Counted from the first letter of the stretch, positions 19,167 to 27,427 are shown. The stretch: 64,000 bases of DNA from CAVYTF01 sp963771435 (GCA_963771435.1 CAVYTF010000016.1:1-64000), one strand, 5' to 3'. Numbers and translations: made by a program. The notes: generated by a model not told the origin, from the sequence alone.

Positions 19167-19586
19167 CGGGCATTATTTTCATAAAACGGGCACAATGTTC
19201 CACAAAAGAGGCAGGAATGTTTCACAAAAGGAGTGGAATTTTGGAAAAAAGGAGTGAAAATTTAGAAGAAGGGGGCGAAAATTTAGTAGACCGGAGTGAA
19301 AATTTGAAAGAAAGGAGTGGAATTTACGAAGGCAGGAGTGAAATTTGGAGAGAAGGGAGTGAAATTTCCGAAGAAGGGAGTGAAATTTTTGAATAAAGGA
19401 GTGAAATTTCGATACTTGTAGGTGAAATTGCCATAATCAAGGGCATAATTTTGGGTTATATAAGAGAAGTTTTGGGGTATACAGGCGGAATTTTGGGATA
19501 AATGGGAATAACCGGGAATTATCCCTGTGAAAAATAGAAGTTTTTGGGTGAAATATTCAAGAAAATGGGTGGTATCATGAAAGATA
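19167..19586. repeat. 21-bp tandem array, about 20 units
   Basis: The longest array. From 19230 to 19418 nine units of exactly 21 bp carry the core GGAGTGAAATTT. The register then continues to about 19586 with diverged units keeping GGNGNAATTTTGG. Three more units with AATGTTCCACAAAA-like cores lie upstream to 19167. The AAATTT centre is a small dyad and the spacing places one A-tract every two helical turns, a geometry expected to give curved DNA. A minus-strand open frame with NFTPFFG repeats across it is taken as an artefact. The rest of the 684-bp gap holds only the PBP1A promoter. Confidence 0.9.
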
Positions 19587-19718
19587 AGAGTATAAAGAAG
19601 CTTACAACCACGCAAAACAGTGCGGGAACTTGGAGCAGGCAGTTCCGCCCGCCCGAACGCGGCAAGCACAAAAGAATTATTACCAAAATATTTTAGAATT
19701 ACTGTGCTTATTACAGGA

Positions 19719-19726
19719 TAAATTTG
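19719..19726 (+). promoter_or_regulatory. promoter -7 element for the PBP1A gene
   Basis: TAAATTTG matches the Bacteroidota -7 consensus TAnnTTTG exactly, 60 bases upstream of the ATG. No perfect TTTG lies at the ideal 19-base spacing. Confidence 0.55.
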
Positions 19727-19786
19727 CGCATTGCGTGGCGATCGAGTGCCGCCATCAATTAAACATCATCTCTTAACTAAGTTATC

Positions 19787-22231
19787 ATGAAAGCTGCCGC
19801 TGCAAAAAAGAAAGCCCCCGCAACAAAGACGAAGTTTGCGGTAAAATTGCTGTGGCGTGCGTTCTTTATCGGGCTTGGTATCATCGTCGCCATTATTTTA
19901 ATGGCCAATTATGGCCTGCTCGGCAGCATGCCTTCCATTGAAGAGTTGCAAAACCCGTCGGCAAGCCTGGCAAGCCAGGTAATTGCGGACGACGGCACCA
20001 TGATGGGCAAATATTTTTTGCAGGACCGCGTGAATGTTGAGTATAAAGACATCAGCCCCTACGTGATCGACGCGCTTGTGGCCACGGAAGACGAGCGTTT
20101 TTATCACCATAGCGGCATTGATCCGCGATCGCTGGGGCGCGCATTTTTTACGCTGGGTGGAAAGGGCGGCGCAAGCACGATAACGATGCAAACGGCGAAG
20201 AATTTGTTCACGAATATCAGCTCAAACCGGCTGGTTAGGTTGATACAAAAGGTGAAAGAATGTATTATCGCCATAAAGCTGGAGCGAAATTTTACAAAGC
20301 CGGAAATACTGGATATTTATTTGAACACAGTGGCTTTTAGTGACAACGTTTATGGCATCCGCAACGCTGCAAAAACGTTTTTTCAGAAAGAACCTGACCA
20401 GCTAAACGTGGAAGAGGCGGCAGTTTTGGTGGGAATGGTGAACGCGCCCACGCTTTATAACCCGCGGCGCAACCCAATGCTGGCGCAGGAGAGAAGAAAT
20501 CTCGTGATAACGCAGATGGTGCGCAATAATTACCTGACGCAGGCGCAGGGGAACGATATAAAAACAAGGCCGATCGTGCTGAGTTATAAAAAACTGGACG
20601 AAGCATCGGGGCTGGCGCCTTATTTCAGGATGGTGCTGGGCGAAGAGATGAAACAATGGTGCAAAACGCACACGAAGCAGGACGGAACGCAGTATAATTT
20701 ATTCAAAGACGGGCTGAAGATCTACACAACCATCAACCCGCGGATGCAATTATACGCTGAAGAGGCCGTGGCGAAACATATGAGCTACATGCAGGGGCTG
20801 CTGAACGTGCAGGACGATGTGAAAAAGGGGAGTGTTTGGAAGGGCCACGAGAATATCATCCTGGCGGCGATGAAACAAAGCGACCGCTGGAAGGCAATGA
20901 AGAAAGAAGGCATGGATGATGATGCGGTAAAACTGGCATTTCATGAAAAAGTGCCCATGAAGATATTTGCGTGGAACAATAACCGTTCGAAAGACACGGT
21001 GATGAGCCCTTATGACTCAATAAAATATTGCAAACAGATGCTGCAGGCGGGTTTTATGGCGATGGACCCCATCAGCGGGGAGGTGAAAGCATGGGTTGGA
21101 GGCATTGATTTTAAAACATTCAAGTTCGATCACGTGAATGTGAACACAAAAAGGCAGGTTGGTTCTACCATTAAGCCATTGCTCTACAGCCTTGCCATTG
21201 AAGATAATTCTTTCACGCCAAACACGCCCGTAGAAGACGAACAGCAGGATTTTAAAGGCTATGGAAACGTGCCTGCGACGGCAACAAGCTGCACAGGAGA
21301 GACCATGCCGCTGTCGCAAGCGCTTGCTTTGTCCAGAAACTGTGCAACTGCCTACGTTATGAAGCAAATGGGCGACGGAGGTGTAAGCGCCGAGAAGTTT
21401 ATTACTTTTTTACGGAGTTGTAATGTGAGCAGCCCGTTGGAAGCATATCCTTCCATTGCGCTGGGCAGCGAAGAAATTTCTTTGTATGAGATGATGCAGG
21501 CATATAGTATGTTCCCAGGCAGAGGTTTTGATGCAAAACCAATGTACATAACCCGTATAGAGGATAAAAACGGGAATGTGCTGCAAACAAATATTCCACA
21601 AAGGAAACATGTGATAAGTGATGTAACGGCATATTCACTAATTACGATGATGGAAGGTGTAATGCAGTTTGGTACCGGACGCCGCATCTGGAATTATGAT
21701 GTAAACGGGGACATTGCAGGCAAAACAGGCACTACTAACGATAACAGCGATGCATGGTTTATTGGTTATACACCACAATTGTTGTGCGGCGTGTGGACGG
21801 GCTGCGATGACAGGTTCATAAGATTCAATACCACAGCAGTGGGGCAGGGATCTTCTGTTGCATTGCCTGTTTGGGCTTATTTTTATAACCAATCTGTGAA
21901 CGATAAAAACCTAGCCCTGGATGAAAAAACCAAATTTGTGAGGCCTGACGTAATGCCTAATGATATATCATACGATTGGGTGAACAATGTACCCAAAACC
22001 CTTGGCCCCGAAGGGCAGGATATAAATGGGGATACCGCAGATATCAAAGCACTGCCCGATCCTGCAAAAGAAAAGAATAATAATATTGCCCCCGAAAGCC
22101 AGTTGCCGACTGATAACACAGAGCCAAACAACGATGAAAACAATGTTCCGTCCAAACCGAAACCTATTAACACACAGCCTGCAAACAATACCAAGCCACA
22201 GCCAAAAGCTGTGATGCCGCCGCATAAATAA
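19787..22231 (+). CDS. penicillin-binding protein 1A (bifunctional)
   Basis: Class A penicillin-binding protein that polymerises and crosslinks peptidoglycan. The 814 residues include a Lys-rich cytoplasmic start, one membrane helix (about 20-46), a GT51 glycosyltransferase domain with ATEDERFYHHSGIDPRS and a transpeptidase domain. The transpeptidase has the active serine in S460-T-I-K, SRN in ALSRNCATAYV, and K646-T-G-T-T. The C-terminal 70 residues are a low-complexity Asn/Pro/Lys tail. A clear -7 promoter lies 60 bp upstream. It is a single gene. Confidence 0.95.
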   Translation: MKAAAAKKKAPATKTKFAVKLLWRAFFIGLGIIVAIILMANYGLLGSMPSIEELQNPSASLASQVIADDGTMMGKYFLQDRVNVEYKDISPYVIDALVATEDERFYHHSGIDPRSLGRAFFTLGGKGGASTITMQTAKNLFTNISSNRLVRLIQKVKECIIAIKLERNFTKPEILDIYLNTVAFSDNVYGIRNAAKTFFQKEPDQLNVEEAAVLVGMVNAPTLYNPRRNPMLAQERRNLVITQMVRNNYLTQAQGNDIKTRPIVLSYKKLDEASGLAPYFRMVLGEEMKQWCKTHTKQDGTQYNLFKDGLKIYTTINPRMQLYAEEAVAKHMSYMQGLLNVQDDVKKGSVWKGHENIILAAMKQSDRWKAMKKEGMDDDAVKLAFHEKVPMKIFAWNNNRSKDTVMSPYDSIKYCKQMLQAGFMAMDPISGEVKAWVGGIDFKTFKFDHVNVNTKRQVGSTIKPLLYSLAIEDNSFTPNTPVEDEQQDFKGYGNVPATATSCTGETMPLSQALALSRNCATAYVMKQMGDGGVSAEKFITFLRSCNVSSPLEAYPSIALGSEEISLYEMMQAYSMFPGRGFDAKPMYITRIEDKNGNVLQTNIPQRKHVISDVTAYSLITMMEGVMQFGTGRRIWNYDVNGDIAGKTGTTNDNSDAWFIGYTPQLLCGVWTGCDDRFIRFNTTAVGQGSSVALPVWAYFYNQSVNDKNLALDEKTKFVRPDVMPNDISYDWVNNVPKTLGPEGQDINGDTADIKALPDPAKEKNNNIAPESQLPTDNTEPNNDENNVPSKPKPINTQPANNTKPQPKAVMPPHK

Positions 22232-22341
22232 CTTATTGTTGTTAGTGATAGAAAAGATGATAAAAGAGTTTTTATCAAATAATTATTATTCTTCTAAAAA
22301 AAGTTCTAACTTTATGTTTCACCAAAGAAAAGGAGGTATTC

Positions 22342-22389
22342 ATGCAATTAACAGATATATCATGGAAGCTTTCGGTTAGTTTCGTTTAA
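22342..22389 (+). CDS. putative 15-residue leader peptide
   Basis: A tiny frame MQLTDISWKLSVSFV with an unusually strong Shine-Dalgarno sequence (AAGGAGGT at 22330-22337), which is rare in Bacteroidota. It sits within a short unit that ends in a strong terminator at 22433-22464. A promoter-like TATGTTTC or TAACTTTA lies just upstream (about 22306-22320). Nothing in the peptide suggests attenuation by one amino acid. It may be a small protein, a leader for a regulated transcript or part of a small RNA. No homologue is recalled. Confidence 0.4.
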   Translation: MQLTDISWKLSVSFV

Positions 22390-22417
22390 CCGGGCTCACT
22401 CCATAAGAAATAATCTG

Positions 22418-22464
22418 CTCCGCAAAGCGGAGAGCCATCGCCTTAAAAGACGATGGCTTTTTTT
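22418..22464 (+). terminator. hairpin pair with intrinsic terminator
   Basis: A 6-bp hairpin CTCCGC-AAA-GCGGAG at 22418-22432 is followed at once by an 8-bp stem AGCCATCG/CGATGGCT (22433-22458) and a T-run. The second is a textbook intrinsic terminator. It ends the roughly 150-base transcript that carries the 15-residue frame, rather than the PBP1A message 200 bp upstream, although it could serve both. Confidence 0.85.
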
Positions 22465-22590
22465 ATAAAATAGTTCCGCCTGATCGACCGATATTTTTCC
22501 GTTTCCATAGTTTGTACTGATTATTTTTATTTATTGAAAAGAAAAAATTTATATTGCATCAAATAAAAACCTTCAAAACAAAAGTTAATT

Positions 22591-23220
22591 ATGAAAAAGT
22601 ATTTGGTTGAATTTATCGGCACATTTTTTCTCGTGCTTGCTGTTTGTATGGCTGGCAGCAAAGCCGGCAATTTTGCGCCTATCGCGATCGGTGTTACATT
22701 GATGGTAATGGTTTATGCGGGAGGCTATGTTTCAGGAGGACATTATAATCCTGCTGTATCGCTTGCAGTATACATAAGAGGTAAACTTCCTGCTATGGAA
22801 ATGGTTGGGTATTGGATCGTGCAGATTGCAGGGGCGGCGTTGGCAGCTTTAGTAGCATCTAAAGTTTTTATGTATGCTACAACGGCCCATTCAAATGACT
22901 TTCCAAAAAGAGAAATAGCTGCTGAAATGCTTGGTACGTTTGCTTTGGCTTATGTTGTGCTTAACACAGCCACTTCTACAAAGACTGCCGGTAATAGTAA
23001 TTATGGCCTTGCGATCGGCTTCACTGTTGTGGCAATGGCTTATATTTTAGGCCCTATTTCAGGAGGTGCATTTAATACAGCAGTAGCATTTGGCAATACT
23101 ATTTTCGGAGGCTTTGCATGGAGTGGTTTCTGGATATATTTTGCAGGTACCTTTATTGGCGGAGCAGTTGCAGGAATTGTATACAGGGTCATCAATCCTG
23201 ATGCGGATCAATCAATTTAA
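22591..23220 (+). CDS. MIP/aquaporin family channel
   Basis: Six-helix major intrinsic protein, probably passing water or small neutral solutes such as glycerol. It has 209 residues. The first pore motif is canonical (GGHYNPAVSLA, NPA at 53-55). The second half-helix reads GGAFNTAVA with NTA at 162-164 in place of NPA. Terminal features (MKKYLVEFIGTFFLVLAV and YRVINP) are typical. The altered second motif may shift selectivity. It is a single gene between two terminator-bounded small units. Confidence 0.9.
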   Translation: MKKYLVEFIGTFFLVLAVCMAGSKAGNFAPIAIGVTLMVMVYAGGYVSGGHYNPAVSLAVYIRGKLPAMEMVGYWIVQIAGAALAALVASKVFMYATTAHSNDFPKREIAAEMLGTFALAYVVLNTATSTKTAGNSNYGLAIGFTVVAMAYILGPISGGAFNTAVAFGNTIFGGFAWSGFWIYFAGTFIGGAVAGIVYRVINPDADQSI

Positions 23221-23313
23221 AATATTTAACCAGAACCTCCTGCAATGCATGAGTTTTTTGTTTAAGACAAATGGTTAATAATGAAGGTCATCATGGCCGT
23301 TATTTTCAAAATG

Positions 23314-23345
23314 TTTGGCTGGAACCTAATTGTGCCGTACCTTTG
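23314..23345 (+). promoter_or_regulatory. Bacteroidota promoter for the 67-residue protein gene
   Basis: TTTG at 23314-23317, 20 bases, then TACCTTTG at 23338-23345, a near-ideal match to the consensus. Transcription would start near 23352 and give a leader of about 120 bases. Confidence 0.8.
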
Positions 23346-23472
23346 CGGCGCAATTAGAGATAATTATCCTCAATAAAAGTTTCCTGAAAAGAAACTTAGC
23401 CTCCTCTGACGAAAGAAGTAATTACACTTCGCCGCTTGCTGTTGAAATATTTTTTAAACAAAAAACAGAAGT
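23346..23472 (+). promoter_or_regulatory. structured 5' leader (candidate cis-regulatory RNA)
   Basis: The leader holds a 7-bp hairpin AAGTTTC-loop-GAAACTT (about 23378-23398). A possible long-range closing helix joins GCGGCG next to the start site with CGCCGC near 23435. No known riboswitch class is recognised. It precedes a gene with its own terminator, so the whole unit of about 380 bases is self-contained. Confidence 0.4.
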
Positions 23473-23676
23473 ATGAACAGCAATTTCAAAGAATCCATTC
23501 TTCAAATGGAAGAAGATGATCTAAAGCAATTGGTTATGGAAGTAAAAGAGACAGTAGCATCAGGCATCAGCCTAGAAAAAAAACCTGCCAAACAAACTGT
23601 ATTCGGCACAGCAGATCTTTGGCATATTCAGAAGATGAAAAAGGGTATTGCTACACGCAAAACTTTTATTTTATAA
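23473..23676 (+). CDS. small hypothetical protein (67 aa)
   Basis: Unknown small soluble protein. The first half is acidic and helical (FKESILQMEEDDLKQLVMEV). The second half has the motif FGTADLWHIQKMKKG and a basic tail TRKTFIL. Similar small proteins ending in a DLWxIQ motif and a basic tail are common in Bacteroidota (recollection, no function known). A strong promoter, long leader and clean terminator indicate a real, independently transcribed gene. Confidence 0.75.
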   Translation: MNSNFKESILQMEEDDLKQLVMEVKETVASGISLEKKPAKQTVFGTADLWHIQKMKKGIATRKTFIL

Positions 23677-23702
23677 ATAATAAATATTGCTTTAATTTTT
23701 TT

Positions 23703-23731
23703 AAGTTCCGCATCGCTGCGGAACTTTTTTT
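23703..23731 (+). terminator. intrinsic terminator
   Basis: Ten-bp stem AAGTTCCGCA/TGCGGAACTT with a 4-base loop and a T-run, 27 bp after the 67-residue gene. Confidence 0.92.
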
Positions 23732-23820
23732 ATTTGTTATATTTTTTTAAAGACCCCTTTTGGCAGGATTCTTGAAATTTATACTCCAAATTTATATTTA
23801 ACCAACTAAAAATTATAATC

Positions 23821-24126
23821 ATGAGTTTACAAAAAGTTTTGATCGGAACAGTATCCGGTATATTAGCAGGAGTAGCAGTAGGCTTACTTCTTGCGCCAGC
23901 AAAAGGTAGCGAAACACGCCAAAAAATTGCGGAATCAACTGATCATTTGCGGAATAAATTGCGCAATATCCGGGGCAGAGCCTCAGACGAACTAGATCAA
24001 TTGCAGGAAATTTTTGAAAACGAAGTGAGCGGCCTAAAAGATGATGTTCGCTCAAAGATATTAAAGCTTATTGAATCATCTAAAATAAGCTACAGCCATG
24101 TAAAAGATGAAGCAATGGCAAACTAA
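23821..24126 (+). CDS. YtxH-domain protein
   Basis: A 101-residue YtxH/gas-vesicle-like small protein, usually part of general stress responses. It begins with a glycine-rich membrane helix (ISGILAGVAVGLLLAPAKGSETRQKI, residues about 10-35 overall), followed by a long amphipathic helix with alternating charges. The AGVAxGLLLAPxxGxxTR signature is typical. The gene is followed 20 bp later by a clean terminator and stands alone. Confidence 0.85.
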   Translation: MSLQKVLIGTVSGILAGVAVGLLLAPAKGSETRQKIAESTDHLRNKLRNIRGRASDELDQLQEIFENEVSGLKDDVRSKILKLIESSKISYSHVKDEAMAN

Positions 24127-24147
24127 ATCATGAAAACAACACCTATA

Positions 24148-24180
24148 AAAAGCGGCTCTCGTCCAGGGAGGCGCTTTTTT
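24148..24180 (+). terminator. intrinsic terminator
   Basis: Stem AAAAGCG/CGCTTTT extended by CTC/GAG across a G-G mismatch, with a 9-base loop and a T-run, just after the YtxH gene. Confidence 0.85.
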
Positions 24181-24232
24181 ATTTTTGCTAATTACTCAAG
24201 CTTTTTAATTAATTTACACTCAAAATAAAAAA

Positions 24233-24736
24233 ATGACCCATAAAAAGAAATTGTCTGTTATCCTAGCAATGGCTGTTTTGGTGATAGCAGGTATTGCTGC
24301 TCACAAGCCCCAATTACAACCTGGAGATGGTTTTAAAAATTTACAGGTTTTGCCCAAAGATATAAGCCACGATAGTTTGATGGGTTTAATGCATCAATAT
24401 AGCCATGCTTTAGGAGTACATTGCACTTTTTGTCATGCCCCCAATAAAGATGACCCTTCCGGCCACCTTGACTTTGCAAGCGACGATAAACCTGAAAAAG
24501 ATATTGCGCGCCACATGATGCGCATGACAGCGTACATTAATACAACTTATTTTAACTTTAATGGCTCTAATCAGCCCGACACGATCAAAGTGGTTAGCTG
24601 TGTTACCTGTCACAGGGGGAACCCGCATCCTGAATCCGAACAAATGGGAAATGATGAGCATAGAGATTCACCGCCCCCTCCGGGTATGCCCCCACCGCCG
24701 CCCGGGAATTCTCCTGCGCCAAACGGTGGCCATTAA
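24233..24736 (+). CDS. di-heme c-type cytochrome
   Basis: Exported electron carrier of 167 residues with an N-terminal signal/anchor helix. Two heme-binding motifs are present: HCTFCHA, preceded by LMHQYSHALGV, and CVTCHRG. The M(x)nSxALGVxCxxCH arrangement resembles the photosynthetic-reaction-centre cytochrome subunit family, which in Bacteroidota is found without any reaction centre. The last 35 residues are Pro-rich (PPPPGMPPPPPG). Maturation would depend on the Ccm system, of which ccmE/ccmF lie at 48-51 kb. Redox partner unknown. Confidence 0.85.
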   Translation: MTHKKKLSVILAMAVLVIAGIAAHKPQLQPGDGFKNLQVLPKDISHDSLMGLMHQYSHALGVHCTFCHAPNKDDPSGHLDFASDDKPEKDIARHMMRMTAYINTTYFNFNGSNQPDTIKVVSCVTCHRGNPHPESEQMGNDEHRDSPPPPGMPPPPPGNSPAPNGGH

Positions 24737-24748
24737 TATGAATAATTA

Positions 24749-25609
24749 ATGCAAAAAATAATTGCAGTTTCGGGAAAGAACGGGCAGTTGGGCAGCGAGT
24801 TGCAATTACTTGCCCCTTCTTTTAGCGAAATGGATCTTGTATTTGTAGATAGAGAAACGTTGAACCTGGCGGATGAACATTCAATTGAATCTTTTTTTAA
24901 ACAAAATAAGCCAGCTTTTTTTATCAATTGCGCGGCGTACACTGCTGTTGACAAAGCGGAAACTGAAAAGGAAACTGCATATAAAATAAATGCAGAGGCT
25001 GTAAAAACTATTGCAAAACATTGCTCAATACATCAAACAAAACTCATTCATATTTCCACGGATTATGTTTTTAACGGCAATGCTGATAAGCCTTATGAAC
25101 CCGATGACGAAACCAATCCGGTAAATTATTATGGCTACTCTAAATGGATGGGGGAAAAGCTGGCGTTAGAAAACAATGCAGAAACGATCATCATTCGCAC
25201 TTCGTGGGTTTACAGCCCTTTCGGGAACAATTTTGTAAAAACTATGCTGCGCCTGATGAAGGAGCGCCCAGAAATAAACGTGGTTAACGACCAGTTTGGC
25301 TCGCCCACTTATGCAAAAGACCTGGCGGAAGTTATTTTAGAAATAATAAAGCAGCAGGCAGTACATGCCGGCATTTACCATTTCAGCAACGGCGGCGAAA
25401 TAAGCTGGTTTCAGTTTGCCGAAGCCATTAAAAACAACACCCATTCGCCCTGCAAAGTGAACGGCATACCAACATCCCAATATCCCACACCTGCCAAAAG
25501 GCCACATTATTCTGTGATGAATAAAAATAAGATCATCGAAACTTACGGCATCGCTATAAAACCATGGGAGCAGAGTTTACGGGAATGTTTGAAGGAACTT
25601 GGTGTATAA
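24749..25609 (+). CDS. rfbD: dTDP-4-dehydrorhamnose reductase
   Basis: Last enzyme of dTDP-L-rhamnose synthesis, reducing dTDP-4-keto-rhamnose with NAD(P)H. The extended short-chain dehydrogenase fold is visible in 286 residues: SGKNGQLGSELQ nucleotide-binding loop, INCAAYTAVDKAE, HISTDYVFNG and the catalytic YxxxK in YYGYSKWMGEK. The end GIAIKPWEQSLRECL is typical. It lies 12 bp after the cytochrome gene, although no other rhamnose genes are present in the window. Confidence 0.92.
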   Translation: MQKIIAVSGKNGQLGSELQLLAPSFSEMDLVFVDRETLNLADEHSIESFFKQNKPAFFINCAAYTAVDKAETEKETAYKINAEAVKTIAKHCSIHQTKLIHISTDYVFNGNADKPYEPDDETNPVNYYGYSKWMGEKLALENNAETIIIRTSWVYSPFGNNFVKTMLRLMKERPEINVVNDQFGSPTYAKDLAEVILEIIKQQAVHAGIYHFSNGGEISWFQFAEAIKNNTHSPCKVNGIPTSQYPTPAKRPHYSVMNKNKIIETYGIAIKPWEQSLRECLKELGV

Positions 25610-25647
25610 ATAATAAATATTAAGCCTAAAAGACTATTTCAGATATA

Positions 25648-25731
25648 AAATGGTGTTTGCCGGAAGCTCCGTTAAGTCCAACAGGAACTCCGTTAAGTCT
25701 AACAGAAGTTTCGTTAAGTCTAACGGACGCT
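25648..25731. repeat. 21-bp tandem array, 4 units
   Basis: Units at 25648, 25669, 25690 and 25711, each 21 bp. The last three share GTTAAGTCTAAC, a hairpin with GTTA/TAAC arms. In unit 25711 the arms grow to CGTTA/TAACG and in unit 25669 they shrink to GTT/AAC. The array lies between rfbD and yajQ. Confidence 0.8.
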
Positions 25732-25776
25732 ACGTTTTGATCGAATTTGCTTTTAAAAAGATAAGAAAAACAATCT

Positions 25777-25784
25777 TAACTTTG
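25777..25784 (+). promoter_or_regulatory. promoter -7 element for yajQ
   Basis: TAACTTTG fits TAnnTTTG exactly, 45 bases before the ATG. No well-spaced TTTG is seen upstream. Confidence 0.5.
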
Positions 25785-25829
25785 AATAACGTAACAAACA
25801 ATCTTAACCCAGTTAAATTATAAACTTAT

Positions 25830-26321
25830 ATGCCATCATTTGATATTGCCAGCAAAGTGGATCTGCAAACGTTGGACAACACCATCAACACAGTGAAAAA
25901 AGAGATCAGCAACCGTTTTGATTTTAAAGATTCGCATGTTTCGGTTGATTTGAATAAAAAAGATTATTTGGTAACGATCGAAGTGGAAAGCGAAATGAAA
26001 ATGAAACAAGTAATTGACGTGATCATCGGCCGCGCTATGAAACAGGGAATCGACGCCAACGCATTTAATTTTGACAAGGACGCTTATCCCAGCGGCAAAT
26101 CAATAAAAAAAGAAGTAGCCGTAACCAATGGCCTGAAACAGGAAGATGCAAAAAAAATTGTGAAATTGATAAAAGATTCAGGACTGAAAGTGCAGGTGCA
26201 GATAATGGACGAAATAGTGCGCGTGACCGGAAAAAAGATCGACGACTTGCAGGATGTAATAGCACTTTGCAAAAGTGGCGGCCTGGATTTCCCGCTGCAG
26301 TTTACGAATATGAAAGGATAG
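25830..26321 (+). CDS. YajQ-family nucleotide-binding protein
   Basis: Cytoplasmic YajQ/UPF0234 protein, 163 residues and full length. It starts MPSFDIASKVDLQTLDNTIN and contains FDFKDSHVSVD and the repeat-like ferredoxin-fold halves ending DVIALCKSGGLDFPLQFTNM. Family members bind cyclic di-GMP in Xanthomonas and otherwise have poorly known roles. No cyclic-di-GMP genes are near. Confidence 0.93.
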   Translation: MPSFDIASKVDLQTLDNTINTVKKEISNRFDFKDSHVSVDLNKKDYLVTIEVESEMKMKQVIDVIIGRAMKQGIDANAFNFDKDAYPSGKSIKKEVAVTNGLKQEDAKKIVKLIKDSGLKVQVQIMDEIVRVTGKKIDDLQDVIALCKSGGLDFPLQFTNMKG

Positions 26322-26329
26322 GATCATCG

Positions 26330-26360
26330 TTTGGATGATTGCGGTATTATACTATATTTG
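26330..26360 (+). promoter_or_regulatory. consensus promoter of pdhA
   Basis: TTTG (26330-26333), exactly 19 bases, then TATATTTG (26353-26360), a perfect Bacteroidota promoter. It shows that translation must begin downstream, at the GTG at 26381, rather than at earlier in-frame codons. Confidence 0.85.
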
Positions 26361-26380
26361 CCGCTCAAATTTTAACCATC

Positions 26381-27376
26381 GTGCCTACAAGGTTTTCAAA
26401 AGAAACATATTTATACTGGTATGGATTGATGCAGCTAATCCGGCAGTTTGAACTAAAGGCTGAGGAAATGTATAAGATGGCCGGCAAAATACGCGGGTTT
26501 TTTCATGCGTATGTAGGCCAGGAAGCCATTGCTGCAGGCTGCATGACGGCGACGCGCTCTGAAGATCCTTTTATTACTGGCTACCGCGACCATGGTTTGG
26601 CGCTCGCAAAAGGTGCTGACCCCAAGGCCTGCATGGCCGAATTATATGGCAAGGCGACCGGCATTGCCAAGGGAAAGGGCGGAAGCATGCACTTTTTTAG
26701 TAAGGACAATCATTTTTATGGTGGCCATGGGATCGTTGGTGCGCAGATAGGTGCAGGTGCCGGGCTGGCTTTTGCAGAACAATATCTTGGGACTGAGAAT
26801 GCGGTGCTTTGTTTTTTTGGGGACGGTGCAGCGAGGCAGGGCATACTTCATGAAACTTTTAACCTTGCAATGCTTTGGAAATTGCCGATCGTATTTATCT
26901 GTGAAAACAACAACTATGCAATGGGAACTTCCGTGGAAAGAACATCGAATGTGGTTGATATTTATAAGTTGGCCGATTCTTACGATATGCCGGGAGACAA
27001 AGTTGACGGCATGAGCGCAGAAGCAGTGCATGACGCTGTTTCACGCGCTATAAAGAGAGCAAGAGAAAAAGGCGGCCCTACGCTGCTGGAGATGAAAACC
27101 TATCGTTATAAAGGTCATTCCATTTCAGATCCACAGAAATATCGCAGCAAAGAAGAAGTGGATGAATACAAGCACAAGGATCCCATTACTCTAGTATTGC
27201 AAACCATCAAGGAAAATAATTTTGCAACAGATGAGGATATAAAAGTTATTGATGACCGCATTGCAGGCGTTGTTGAAGAATCTGTAAAATTTGCTGAAGA
27301 AAGCCCATGGCCGGCTGACAGCGAGTTGCTAAAGGATGTATATATGGACGCGAATTATCCTTTCATTACTGATTAG
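26381..27376 (+). CDS. pdhA: pyruvate dehydrogenase E1 component, alpha subunit
   Basis: Alpha subunit of the thiamine-diphosphate-dependent E1 of pyruvate dehydrogenase, linking glycolysis to the TCA cycle. The 331 residues carry FFHAYVGQEAIAAGCM, HGGHGIVGAQ-like and the TPP motif FFGDGAARQGILHETFNLA ending in ENNNYAMGTS. A phosphorylation-loop region (YRYKGHSISDPQKYRSKEE) is also visible. The GTG start at 26381 gives the usual N terminus (PTRFSKETYLYWYGLM) and lies 20 bases behind a perfect promoter. The beta subunit is not adjacent. A TPR gene follows. Confidence 0.93.
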   Translation: MPTRFSKETYLYWYGLMQLIRQFELKAEEMYKMAGKIRGFFHAYVGQEAIAAGCMTATRSEDPFITGYRDHGLALAKGADPKACMAELYGKATGIAKGKGGSMHFFSKDNHFYGGHGIVGAQIGAGAGLAFAEQYLGTENAVLCFFGDGAARQGILHETFNLAMLWKLPIVFICENNNYAMGTSVERTSNVVDIYKLADSYDMPGDKVDGMSAEAVHDAVSRAIKRAREKGGPTLLEMKTYRYKGHSISDPQKYRSKEEVDEYKHKDPITLVLQTIKENNFATDEDIKVIDDRIAGVVEESVKFAEESPWPADSELLKDVYMDANYPFITD

Positions 27377-27427
27377 ATAAAAAATCAATTCAATTAGAAT
27401 AATAATTTTCAAGAATAAATAAAAAAT

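Noticed and set aside
19283..19669. Minus-strand frame with NFTPFFG-like repeats
   Set aside because: It is a translation of the 21-bp array with no signal peptide, no promoter and no family character.
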